From Candidatus Rokuibacteriota bacterium (GTDB lineage Bacteria; Methylomirabilota; Methylomirabilia; Rokubacteriales; CSP1-6), in assembly GCA_030647435.1 (NCBI GenBank), contig JAUSJX010000078.1, positions 1 to 40,877 on the forward strand: a DNA stretch of 40,877 nt, given 5' to 3'. Below, in pieces: positions 23,669-30,904 of this stretch (position 1 is the stretch's first letter; every line of letters begins with the position of its first letter). The notes below the pieces were generated by a model that saw only the letters and a list, made by a program, of their open reading frames with translations, was not told the DNA's origin and did no database searches. The position numbers and the translations under genes were made by a program.

Positions 23669-26010
23669 TTCCCCGCCGCCGACCCGAGGAGGTCCAAGAC
23701 CACGGAAGGCCCGAGGGGAGTCCGCGTAACGCGCACGCCGAAGGGGGCGAGTGCGTCCTCGACGGCGTTGGCGATGGCGGCGGGCGGCGAGATCGCGCCG
23801 CCCTCGCCGACCCCTTTCATACCAAGGGTGTTTCTCGGCGACGGGTACTCGAGGTGGACGGTCTCGATCGGCGGCACTTCCATGGCCGTGGGCACGAGAT
23901 AGTCCATGAAGGTGCCGGTCAGGAGCTGCGCCTGCTCGTCGTAGACCATCTCCTCGAGGAGCGCGCCGCCGACTCCCTGGGCGACTCCGCCGTGAACCTG
24001 CCCTTCCACGATCACGGGATTGATGACCTTGCCGCAGTCGTGGGCGACGAGATAGCGCAAGAGCCTCACGGCGCCTGTGCCGACATCCACTTCCACGTAC
24101 GCGACGTGGACGGCGCTCGCGTAGGTCACGGTCGGCTGGTGCTGGTACACCGTCGCCTCGAAATCAGGCGAGACGATGCCCGGCTTGGCGAAGGTCGGGA
24201 TCGCCGCCTGGATCACGCGGCTCACGGGCAGCGAGGAGGTAGGCGCTCCGCGCACCGAGACCACGCCGTCGGCGATCTCGATGTCGGCCGGCGCGGCCTC
24301 GAGCAGCGCGGCGGCGGCCTCGACGATCTTGTCGCGCACCTTGCCGGCGGCGACGTGGATGGAGCTGCCGGCGTTCACCGCGCTCCGCGAGGCGAAGGTG
24401 CCGACGCCGAAGGGGATGGCCGCGGTGTCCCCGCCGACGATCGTCACCCAGTCGAACGGGATGCCGAGCGCGTCGGCGGCGATCTGGGCGAACGATGTCT
24501 CGTGCCCCTGCCCCTGGCTGCACGCGCCGGTGGAGACGACGGCGTGCCCCGAGGCGTCGAGCCTCACCGTCGCGCCCTCGTACGGCCCGATCGCCGTCCC
24601 CTCGACGTAGCCCGAGATGCCGATGCCGCGGTGGACACCTTGGGCGCGGAGTGAAGCCTGCTCCTGCCTCAGCGCGTCGTAGCCGACGGCGGAGAGCGCG
24701 GCCTCGAGCCCCGCCTTGAAGTCGCCGCTGTCATAGACCAGCGGGTTGCCGTCGCGGTACGGGATGCCAAGCTCGTAGGGCATGTCGGCCTGGGTAAGGT
24801 AGTTCTTCCGGCGCAGGTCGGCGGGATCCATGCGCAGCTCGCGAGCCAGGCAGTCCACGACCCTGTCCATGGCGAAGACGGTCTCCGGGCGCCCCGCGCC
24901 GCGGTACGGCGCGTTCGGCGTCTTGTTGGTCACGACGCCACGGCACTCGACGTGGAGACTCGGAACGCGATGCGGTCCGAGCAGATGCGCCACGGTGTTG
25001 TAGGGCAGCACGATGCCCCAGGAGTTGTAGGCGCCGAGGTCGAGCCAGATCCTGTCGCGCACGCCGAGCATGGTGCCGTCACGCCGCGCGGCGATCTCAA
25101 TGTCGTGCATCTGGTGGCGCGCGTGCCCGGCCGCCATCATGTGCTCGCGGCGGTCCTCGGTCCACTTGACCGGCCGGCGCGCGGCGATGGCGGCGGCGGG
25201 GATCAGCAGGTCTTCGGGGTAGCCGGTCGCCTTGGTGCCGAAGCCGCCCCCGACGTCGGGGGCGATGACGCGGATCTTGTGGGGCGGCAGACCGAGCGCC
25301 GCGACGAGCCCCTGCTGGACGAAGTGGACGACCTGGGTCGAGTTCCACGTCGTGAGTGAGCCGTCGCGGGCGTCCCACTGGGCGACCACGCCTCGCGTCT
25401 CGATGGGCATGCCCACGTAGCGCTGGATCTCGAAGCGCTCGCGGACTGTGACATCAGCCTGGGCGAACGCCGCGGCCGGATCACCGAAACCGGTCTCGAA
25501 GAAGACGGCGACGTTGTCGCCCCACTCCGGATGGAGGACCTGCGCGCCCGGCTCGGCGCCAGCGATCATGTCGGCGACGACGGGCAGCGGCTCGTACTCG
25601 ACCTCGACCAGCTCGCAGCCGTCCTCGGCAAGCGCGCGACTGCCGGCCAAGACCATCGCCACGATCTCACCGACGAAGCGGACGCGGTCCCGCACCATGG
25701 CGAGCTGGCCCACCTGCTTCATCGTGACGTCCACCCGCGCGCCGAGCCCCGGCGGGATGGCGCCGAAGAGCGGCAGGGGCTTCATCCAGCGCTCGAGGTC
25801 GGCGAAGGCGAAGACGTGGGTGACGCCTGCCAGTCGGCGGGCGGCCTCCGTCTTCACCGAGAGGACCTTGGCGTGGCCGTGGGGGCTCCGGACGAAGGCC
25901 GCGTGGAGCAGCCCCGGCAGCTTGATGTCGTCCACGTAGCGGCCTTCGCCGCGGAGATAGCGCTGGTCTTCTTTCCTGCGGACGGAGGCTCCGAAGTATT
26001 TGGCGCCCAT
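23665..26010 (-). CDS. Molybdenum hydroxylase large subunit (form II CoxL-like), cluster 2
   Basis: Catalytic molybdenum-cofactor subunit, 781 residues from the ATG at 26010 (MGAKYFGASVRRKEDQRYLR). A start eight codons further up lies inside the predicted promoter. The cofactor loop is DVGGGFGTK, and the C-terminal motif GMKGVGEGGA carries the catalytic Glu. The active-site loop reads PYRGAGR, matching the AYRGAGR of so-called form II CO dehydrogenases, whose real substrates are mostly unknown. The form I signature AYxCSFR is absent. Together with the FAD and iron-sulfur subunits it makes a complete three-subunit oxidase. Confidence 0.93.
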   Translation of the reverse strand: MGAKYFGASVRRKEDQRYLRGEGRYVDDIKLPGLLHAAFVRSPHGHAKVLSVKTEAARRLAGVTHVFAFADLERWMKPLPLFGAIPPGLGARVDVTMKQVGQLAMVRDRVRFVGEIVAMVLAGSRALAEDGCELVEVEYEPLPVVADMIAGAEPGAQVLHPEWGDNVAVFFETGFGDPAAAFAQADVTVRERFEIQRYVGMPIETRGVVAQWDARDGSLTTWNSTQVVHFVQQGLVAALGLPPHKIRVIAPDVGGGFGTKATGYPEDLLIPAAAIAARRPVKWTEDRREHMMAAGHARHQMHDIEIAARRDGTMLGVRDRIWLDLGAYNSWGIVLPYNTVAHLLGPHRVPSLHVECRGVVTNKTPNAPYRGAGRPETVFAMDRVVDCLARELRMDPADLRRKNYLTQADMPYELGIPYRDGNPLVYDSGDFKAGLEAALSAVGYDALRQEQASLRAQGVHRGIGISGYVEGTAIGPYEGATVRLDASGHAVVSTGACSQGQGHETSFAQIAADALGIPFDWVTIVGGDTAAIPFGVGTFASRSAVNAGSSIHVAAGKVRDKIVEAAAALLEAAPADIEIADGVVSVRGAPTSSLPVSRVIQAAIPTFAKPGIVSPDFEATVYQHQPTVTYASAVHVAYVEVDVGTGAVRLLRYLVAHDCGKVINPVIVEGQVHGGVAQGVGGALLEEMVYDEQAQLLTGTFMDYLVPTAMEVPPIETVHLEYPSPRNTLGMKGVGEGGAISPPAAIANAVEDALAPFGVRVTRTPLGPSVVLDLLGSAAGK

Positions 26011-26021
26011 GGAACCGCTCG

Positions 26022-26050
26022 ACAATACCAACACCCTGCGCTACTGTCCA
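26022..26050 (-). promoter_or_regulatory. Sigma70-like promoter for molybdenum hydroxylase cluster 2
   Basis: On the minus strand, TGGACA (26050-26045, 5 of 6) and TATTGT (26027-26022, 4 of 6) are spaced by exactly 17 bases. The start site would fall near 26015, only about five bases from the ATG at 26010. The mRNA would then be almost leaderless, consistent with no visible ribosome-binding site. The rest of the 239-base gap (26011-26249) holds only the repeat at 26144. Confidence 0.5.
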
Positions 26051-26143
26051 GCGACCGCGGCAGTCGGCTGAATTCCCGCAGGCCGTCGAGAAGGGTCCAG
26101 ATGCGAGGCGGCGAGCGCCGCGGCACCCCGAGGCGTAGTCATC

Positions 26144-26183
26144 ACTCAGCCCTCGCCTCGGGGCTACGCCCCTCAGCTCGAAC
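26144..26183. repeat. Two-copy hairpin repeat (copy B)
   Basis: A 40-base partner of the segment at 180-219. The first 17 bases are identical (ACTCAGCCCTCGCCTCG), and the hairpin is GGGGC-TAC-GCCCC. It lies in the gap between the Met/His-rich gene and the large-subunit gene. A pairing-preserving change between copies suggests the fold matters. Confidence 0.7.
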
Positions 26184-26249
26184 GGCCACGTACGTTGAGG
26201 GGTGCCGCGAGCTCGCCAACGAAGCAGATGGGCTCTTATCGGCGGCCTG

Positions 26250-26924
26250 CTAGTGCTTGTGCGACGCCGGCATCTCTCCCTTGGCCATGGCGAGGTGGTG
26301 CGGGCCGTGGTGCCCGCCCTGGACGAGCAGGCCCGCGAAGCCGAGGCCGCGGATCCGGGCCACCGTCTTGGCGTCGCTTGGATCACGGACGACCACGATC
26401 AGCCGGACGCCGTCGGGGATGGGCTCGGCCTTGGCCGACCACGCGGGCATGAGGTCGAGCTCAGCCGAATGCGGGATGACCATGTCGCGAATCGAGCGCG
26501 CCGTCCTCCCCTCGCCCGTGACATTCATCGCGAGCCCGCCCGGCACCTGGGTCGCCTTGACCGATGCGCGCAGCACCACCTCGTTCATGTCGATCAGGTG
26601 CTGGCGCAGGCGCTCCATGTCCACCTTGGACCAGTCGGTGGCGGGATCGGCCTCGAGGATCCGCACGACCTCGGCCATCGCGCCGAAAGCGTCCTGCCCC
26701 GGCATGCTCTGCCCGCCGCCTGCCGGGTGATGCTGCTGGTGCATGCCATGCGGCATGGCGCCGTGTGGCATGGCGCCCTGTGGCATTTGGCCGTGGGGCA
26801 TCTGGCCGGACGGCATCTGGCCACCGGGGGGGGTCGCCGGCGGCCCCTGGGCCAAGACGCTGCCGACGACGAGGGCGGCCCCGAGCGCCGCAGATCCGAG
26901 AGCGATCACGAGGGATCTTTCCAT
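26250..26924 (-). CDS. Secreted Met/His-rich protein, possible copper or metal binder
   Basis: A 224-residue protein of no family I recognise. Residues 1-26 form a signal peptide (LVIALGSAALGAALVVGS, then VLAQ). Residues 35-59 are five tandem pentapeptides of the form G-[QA]-M-P-[SHQ], followed by GMHQQHH. A globular part (residues 80-200) contains LEADPATDWSKVDMERLRQH and RLIVVVRDPSDAKTVARIRG. The C-terminus is again metal-ligand-rich (GGHHGPHHLAMAKGEMP, then SHKH). Clustered Met and His in an exported protein suggests binding of Cu(I)/Ag(I) or another soft metal (inference). A Crp-type regulator gene lies immediately upstream, with a Crp-like site between them. GGAGGAAGCC precedes the ATG. 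Confidence 0.85.
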   Translation of the reverse strand: MERSLVIALGSAALGAALVVGSVLAQGPPATPPGGQMPSGQMPHGQMPQGAMPHGAMPHGMHQQHHPAGGGQSMPGQDAFGAMAEVVRILEADPATDWSKVDMERLRQHLIDMNEVVLRASVKATQVPGGLAMNVTGEGRTARSIRDMVIPHSAELDLMPAWSAKAEPIPDGVRLIVVVRDPSDAKTVARIRGLGFAGLLVQGGHHGPHHLAMAKGEMPASHKH

Positions 26925-26957
26925 GGCTTCCTCCTGTCGGGTCGAGTCATCAAAGCC

Positions 26958-26963
26958 AGTATG
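26958..26963 (-). promoter_or_regulatory. Candidate -10 element of the Met/His-rich protein gene
   Basis: CATACT (4 of 6 to TATAAT) on the minus strand. The predicted transcription start is 26951, about 27 bases before the ATG at 26924. The matching -35 position (CAGACT) is poor, as expected for a promoter that needs an activator. The nearby palindrome is centred at -41.5. Confidence 0.4.
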
Positions 26964-26984
26964 CCGGCAGGGGCGCGCGAAGTC

Positions 26985-27000
26985 TGTGACCTAGGTCACG
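26985..27000. promoter_or_regulatory. Crp-family operator, TGTGA-N6-TCACG
   Basis: TGTGACCTAGGTCACG matches the Crp consensus TGTGA-N6-TCACA at 9 of 10 defined bases, and its inner 14 bases are a perfect palindrome. It overlaps the last codons and stop of the Crp/Fnr-type gene and is centred at 26992.5. That is 41.5 bases before the predicted start of the Met/His-rich gene, the classic class II activator position. Confidence 0.65.
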
Positions 27001-27685
27001 CGGGAGCGCCGCCCCGCGCCGCCTCGGCGAGGCGCCCGGGGTCGCGGATCACTATCCCTGAGCGGCTGCGCTTGATCGCGCCGGCGCGCTCGAGCTGGGC
27101 GAGGGCACGTGAGACGAGCTCTCGCACAGTGCCGAGCCGCGCGGACAGCTGTTCCTGCGTGAGTCTGAGATCGACGATGGTCCCCGGCGACACCGGCACG
27201 CCCGACGCGGCGGCGCTCGCCTCGAGGTGGCGCGCCAGGCGCTCGGTGACCTGGCGGAAGGACAGGTCCTCGACGAGCTCGGCAAAACGCCGCACCCGTC
27301 TCGCCATGGCTTCGAGCATGGACAGCGCGACGGCCGGATGGCGCCGGCAGAGGTCGAGCACGGCCTGCCGGGGAACGAGCACGAGCCGCGTGGGCTCGAC
27401 GGCAACGGCCGAGGCGATATAGCCCTGGCCGTCGAAGAGGGGCGCCTCACCGAGCGTGGCGCCCGCGCCCTCGGCGTGGAGCACCTGCTCCCGGCCGCGC
27501 GGCGAGACCTGGCGCATCTCCACCGCGCCCTCGGCGACGACAAGGAGCCCGCGGCACGCATCCCCCGCTTCGAAAGCCCGCTCGCCCTGCCTGAGAGCGC
27601 GCTGGCGGCAGCGCTGAGCGAGCCGCGCGAGCTCAGCCGCCGGGACGGAGCGAAAGTAAGCAACCCGGCGCAGCGCCGCCAGCAC
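26996..27685 (-). CDS. Crp/Fnr family transcriptional regulator
   Basis: A 229-residue regulator. A cyclic-nucleotide-binding-like sensor domain (residues 10-125) is followed by the dimer helix (ARRVRRFAELVED) and a winged helix-turn-helix. The recognition helix reads R188-E-L-V-S-R193, the same Arg-Glu-x3-Arg arrangement that in E. coli Crp reads TGTGA. The cAMP pocket (GE then Arg-Ser) is not kept: LGEAPLFDGQGYIAS lacks the Arg-Ser pair, so the effector is probably not cAMP. No Fnr-like N-terminal Cys cluster is seen. I chose the GTG at 27685 because GGGAGGGG sits five bases before it; the frame is open further upstream. It lies 26 bases after the peptide-type permease gene. Confidence 0.9.
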   Translation of the reverse strand: MLAALRRVAYFRSVPAAELARLAQRCRQRALRQGERAFEAGDACRGLLVVAEGAVEMRQVSPRGREQVLHAEGAGATLGEAPLFDGQGYIASAVAVEPTRLVLVPRQAVLDLCRRHPAVALSMLEAMARRVRRFAELVEDLSFRQVTERLARHLEASAAASGVPVSPGTIVDLRLTQEQLSARLGTVRELVSRALAQLERAGAIKRSRSGIVIRDPGRLAEAARGGAPA

Positions 27686-27711
27686 CGAGTCCCCTCCCGG
27701 CCTTCCCAAGC

Positions 27712-28563
27712 TCAAACCCCCGCCGTGCGGGCGCGCGGATCGAGCATCTCGTTGAGCGCCTCGCCCGCAAGGTTGAACGACAGCACCGTGAAGAAGATCG
27801 CCGCGCCCGGAAACAACGGCATCCACCAGGCCTGCTGGAGGAAATTCTGCGCCTGGTTGAGCATGCCGCCCCAGGAGAGCACGTGCGGGTCACTGAGCCC
27901 GAGAAAGCGCAGCGAGGCCTCGGCCAGGATGGCGGCCGGGATCTGGAGCGACCCCGCTACCACGATGGGCGGCAGCGCGTTTGGGAGGATCTGGCGGCCG
28001 ATGATACGCGCGTCCGAGGCCCCGAGGCCGCGCGCCGCCACGACGAACTCGCGGTCCCCCAGCGTCAGGAACTGCGCGCGCGTGAGCCTCGCGGCCGTCG
28101 GCCAGCCGACCAGCGCCAGCACGATGACGACTAGGCGCAGGTCGGCGCCGAAGATCGCCGCCACGACCAGCACGATGAGGAACTGCGGCACCACGAGCAC
28201 CCACTCTGTCACGCGCATCAGCACCTCGTCGAGACGTCCGCGCCAGTAGCCCGCCGCGGCGCCCACGGTGACGCCGATCAGCACGGCGCCTCCCGCGGCG
28301 GCGAGCCCGACGAGAAGCGAGACGCGCGCGCCATAGAGCACGCCCGAGAGGAGGTCGCGGCCGAGGTCGTCGGTGCCGAGCCAGTGCCCCCGCCCCGGCG
28401 GCATCAGGGCGCCGGCGCTCAGCGCGAAGGGATCGGCGGGAGCGACCCACGGCCCGATGACCGCGATGCACATGAAGAGCCCGGCGCCGACGAGCCCCGC
28501 GAGGCCGAGGGGGCGGCCGCGCAACGTCCGGAGAAGGTCGCCGAGCGTGCCCCGCGCCGCCAC
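27712..28563 (-). CDS. Peptide-type ABC transporter permease (DppC/OppC-like)
   Basis: A 283-residue inner-membrane permease. It has an N-terminal helix LGLAGLVGAGLFMCIAVIG, the DppC landmark HWLGTDDLGRDLLSGVLYGA near residue 65, and a coupling loop REFVVAARGLGASDARIIGR, then LPNALPPIVV. The start is a GTG two bases after the DppB-like stop. The cluster has no DppD/DppF ATPase genes, so ATPases must be supplied from elsewhere. The associated enzymes point to an anionic amino-acid conjugate and not a peptide (inference). Confidence 0.92.
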   Translation of the reverse strand: MAARGTLGDLLRTLRGRPLGLAGLVGAGLFMCIAVIGPWVAPADPFALSAGALMPPGRGHWLGTDDLGRDLLSGVLYGARVSLLVGLAAAGGAVLIGVTVGAAAGYWRGRLDEVLMRVTEWVLVVPQFLIVLVVAAIFGADLRLVVIVLALVGWPTAARLTRAQFLTLGDREFVVAARGLGASDARIIGRQILPNALPPIVVAGSLQIPAAILAEASLRFLGLSDPHVLSWGGMLNQAQNFLQQAWWMPLFPGAAIFFTVLSFNLAGEALNEMLDPRARTAGV

Positions 28564-28565
28564 GG

Positions 28566-29537
28566 TTAGATTCGCTCCAGCCTGATGCGCGGATCGATCA
28601 CGGCATAGGCCAGGTCCGCGAGCAGGTTGCCCACGACCACGCAGACCGACACGACGAGGAGCCCGCCCAGCATCACCGGGTAGTCTCGGTGAAGGATCGA
28701 GTCGAAGATGAGGCGCCCGAGCCCCGGCCAGGCGAAGACCGTCTCCGTGAGCACCGCGCCCGCCATGAGGTGCCCCACGTTGAGCCCGATCATCGTGACG
28801 ACCGGCACCAGCGCGTTCCGGAGCGCGTGTTTGTAGATGACCACGCGCTCGGAAAGCCCCTTGGCCCGAGCGGTGCGGAGATAGTCCTGGGCCCCGACCT
28901 CGACCAGGCTCGCGCGCATGAGCCGGACGTTGAGCGCGAGATAGCGTGTCGCCAGCGTGAGCGCCGGCAGCGCCAGGTGGTGGAGCACGTCGAGGGCGCG
29001 GCCGGCGGGGCCCACTCCGAAGAGCACCCCGCGCATGCCCTGGGTCGGGAAGAGATCGAGCTTGAGCGCGAGCCCCATGAGGAGGAGCTGACCGAGCCAG
29101 AAGACCGGCAGCGAGTAGCCCACGAGGCCGACGACCATGAGCGCGTGGTCGGCCGTGCTGCCCGGCCGCCGGCCGCACGCGACGCCGAGGCCGATGCCGG
29201 CCACGGTCGAGATCAGGAGTGCTGCGGTCATGAGGAGGAGCGTGGCCCCGAGCCGGCCCGCGATCAGGTCGAGCACAGGCTCGTTGTAGAAGAAGGAGTA
29301 GCCGAGGTTGCCGCGCAGCACCTGCCCGGCATAGCGGGCGAATTGGACCCAGCGCGGCTGGTCGAGACCGAAGCGCTCGCGGACCTGCTTGACGTACTCG
29401 GGAGGTGCGGGGTAGTCGCCGACGAGGACCTGCACAGGATCGCCCGGCGCGAGCTGGATGATGGCGAAGCCCAGCACCAGCATGCCGAGGAGGAGCGGGC
29501 CGAGGCTCACGAGCCGCCGGCCGATGAACGGGAGCAC
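28566..29537 (-). CDS. Peptide-type ABC transporter permease (DppB/OppB-like)
   Basis: A 323-residue inner-membrane permease. It starts at a GTG (VLPFIGRRLVSLGPLLLGM) right after the MmgE/PrpD gene stop. The DppB family marks are IIQLAPGDPVQVLVGD near residue 31, RFGLDQP near 60, NLGYSFFYNEPVLDLI near 85, and the coupling loop DYLRTARAKGLSERVVIYKH near 212. It forms the channel with the DppC-like partner, and the binding protein is encoded two genes upstream. Confidence 0.92.
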   Translation of the reverse strand: MLPFIGRRLVSLGPLLLGMLVLGFAIIQLAPGDPVQVLVGDYPAPPEYVKQVRERFGLDQPRWVQFARYAGQVLRGNLGYSFFYNEPVLDLIAGRLGATLLLMTAALLISTVAGIGLGVACGRRPGSTADHALMVVGLVGYSLPVFWLGQLLLMGLALKLDLFPTQGMRGVLFGVGPAGRALDVLHHLALPALTLATRYLALNVRLMRASLVEVGAQDYLRTARAKGLSERVVIYKHALRNALVPVVTMIGLNVGHLMAGAVLTETVFAWPGLGRLIFDSILHRDYPVMLGGLLVVSVCVVVGNLLADLAYAVIDPRIRLERI

Positions 29538-29539
29538 GG

Positions 29540-30904
29540 CTAGCCGCGGAGCAGCGCCACGAGCTCCGAGAGGGCTCCCGGCGACTCGATCCTGTCCACG
29601 AGGTCCGCGGCCGCCTGGGTACGAGAGCCCAAGACGGCGCCGGCGAGCGCGAGGAATTTCTCGCGGAGTTCGGCGTCGGTGAGCGGAGCGTCCCAGTGGC
29701 CGCGCGGGATCTCGACTCGGGAAGACAAGCGGCGGCCGTCCAGGGTCTCGACCTCGACTGTTTGACGCTCGCCGTGCGCAGCCGGGTCCACCTCGAGGTC
29801 GATGCGGGTCATCAGCGAGCGGGCGGCGTGGTCCCGGAGGGCCTCGGGCGTGAACTCGTCGAGGGTGAGACGGCCGCGGAGGATGATCCAGGCGAGCGCG
29901 TAGGCCACGCTCATCTGGGCGTCGAGCACGGTGTCCACGCGCTTCGTGCCGATCATCCGACGGCTCATCTCGGAGAGGACGACCCGCACGCGGCGAATGT
30001 TCCCGGCGGTGAGCGCATGATCGGCCCGGAGCTTGAGCATGGAATCGGCGGCGCTGTTGATGCCCCAGCAGACCGGATAGGGCTTGATCCCTTTCTTCAG
30101 AATGCGGAAGCCTTCCCCCAGGTCCTTGAGCGCCGCCTGCGCATCGGCCTGTCCCGGCACATACGTCTCGAAGAGCCCACCCCAGGCGGCGTCGAGAACC
30201 TCGCGCGGGCCCGTGACACCGCGGCGCGCGAGCACCGCCGCCGTCAGTCCCGTCTCGGCTGATCTGCCGGGATGCACGCGCTTGCTCATGGCGCCGTCCG
30301 CCATGAAGGCCCACGTGCCGCCGACATAGGAGCCCGCGAGGCCGAGGGCATGCGCCGTGCCTGCGGCATCGAGTCCCATCACGCGCGCGGCAGCGGCGGC
30401 GGCGCCGAGCGCGCCGTAGACTCCGGTGGTATGCCAGCCATGGAGCGTCATGGTGTCGTAGCTCGCGGCATCCGTAAGGCGCGACGCGATCTCGTGGCCG
30501 GCGACCAAGCCGAGCAGCACGGCTTTCCCGTCGGCGCCCGTCAGCTCAGCGGCGCCCATGGCCGCCGACACCTGGCAGGCGCCCGCGTGTCCGCCGCCGC
30601 CGATATCGTCGAGCTCGCGGAGGTGGGCGTGGGTGCCGTTCAGAAGCGCCGCGGCCTGCGGCGCCGCGCAGCCCGGCATACCCCACACCGTGCAGGGACC
30701 AGTGCCGCCGAGGTCGTCACGGACCTGGCGGAGCAACACCGCTTCGGGAGTGGTCGACCCCTGGAGCGCGCAGCCGAGCGTATCGAGCAGGCAGCGGCGC
30801 GCCATCCTGACCACGTCCGCCGGCAGGCGCTCGAATGCGAGCGCGGCGACCCAGCGAGCCAGCGATTCCGAGACCGTGGGCAACGTCGGGCTACTTCCCG
30901 TCAC
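29540..30904 (-). CDS. MmgE/PrpD family enzyme (iminodisuccinate epimerase/2-methylcitrate dehydratase family)
   Basis: A 454-residue member of a family that includes 2-methylcitrate dehydratase, cis-aconitate decarboxylase and iminodisuccinate epimerase. It has RCLLDTLGCALQGS near residue 37, HLRELDD (94-100), H106, WHTTG (157-161), the basic motif K208-R-V-H-P-G-R, and KKGIKPYPVC (270-279). These are the family's active-site segments. Its 3' end is three bases from the DppB-like gene, and its start lies inside the end of the binding-protein gene, so it is embedded in the transporter operon. With the divergent lyase upstream, an epimerase or dehydratase acting on an imported amino- or hydroxy-polycarboxylate is most likely. 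Confidence 0.9.
   Translation of the reverse strand: MTGSSPTLPTVSESLARWVAALAFERLPADVVRMARRCLLDTLGCALQGSTTPEAVLLRQVRDDLGGTGPCTVWGMPGCAAPQAAALLNGTHAHLRELDDIGGGGHAGACQVSAAMGAAELTGADGKAVLLGLVAGHEIASRLTDAASYDTMTLHGWHTTGVYGALGAAAAAARVMGLDAAGTAHALGLAGSYVGGTWAFMADGAMSKRVHPGRSAETGLTAAVLARRGVTGPREVLDAAWGGLFETYVPGQADAQAALKDLGEGFRILKKGIKPYPVCWGINSAADSMLKLRADHALTAGNIRRVRVVLSEMSRRMIGTKRVDTVLDAQMSVAYALAWIILRGRLTLDEFTPEALRDHAARSLMTRIDLEVDPAAHGERQTVEVETLDGRRLSSRVEIPRGHWDAPLTDAELREKFLALAGAVLGSRTQAAADLVDRIESPGALSELVALLRG

Noticed and set aside
27686-27826. Longer N-terminus for the Crp/Fnr regulator up to 27826
   Set aside because: The extension overlaps the permease gene out of frame and is Arg/Gly-rich. GGGAGGGG sits correctly before the GTG at 27685.
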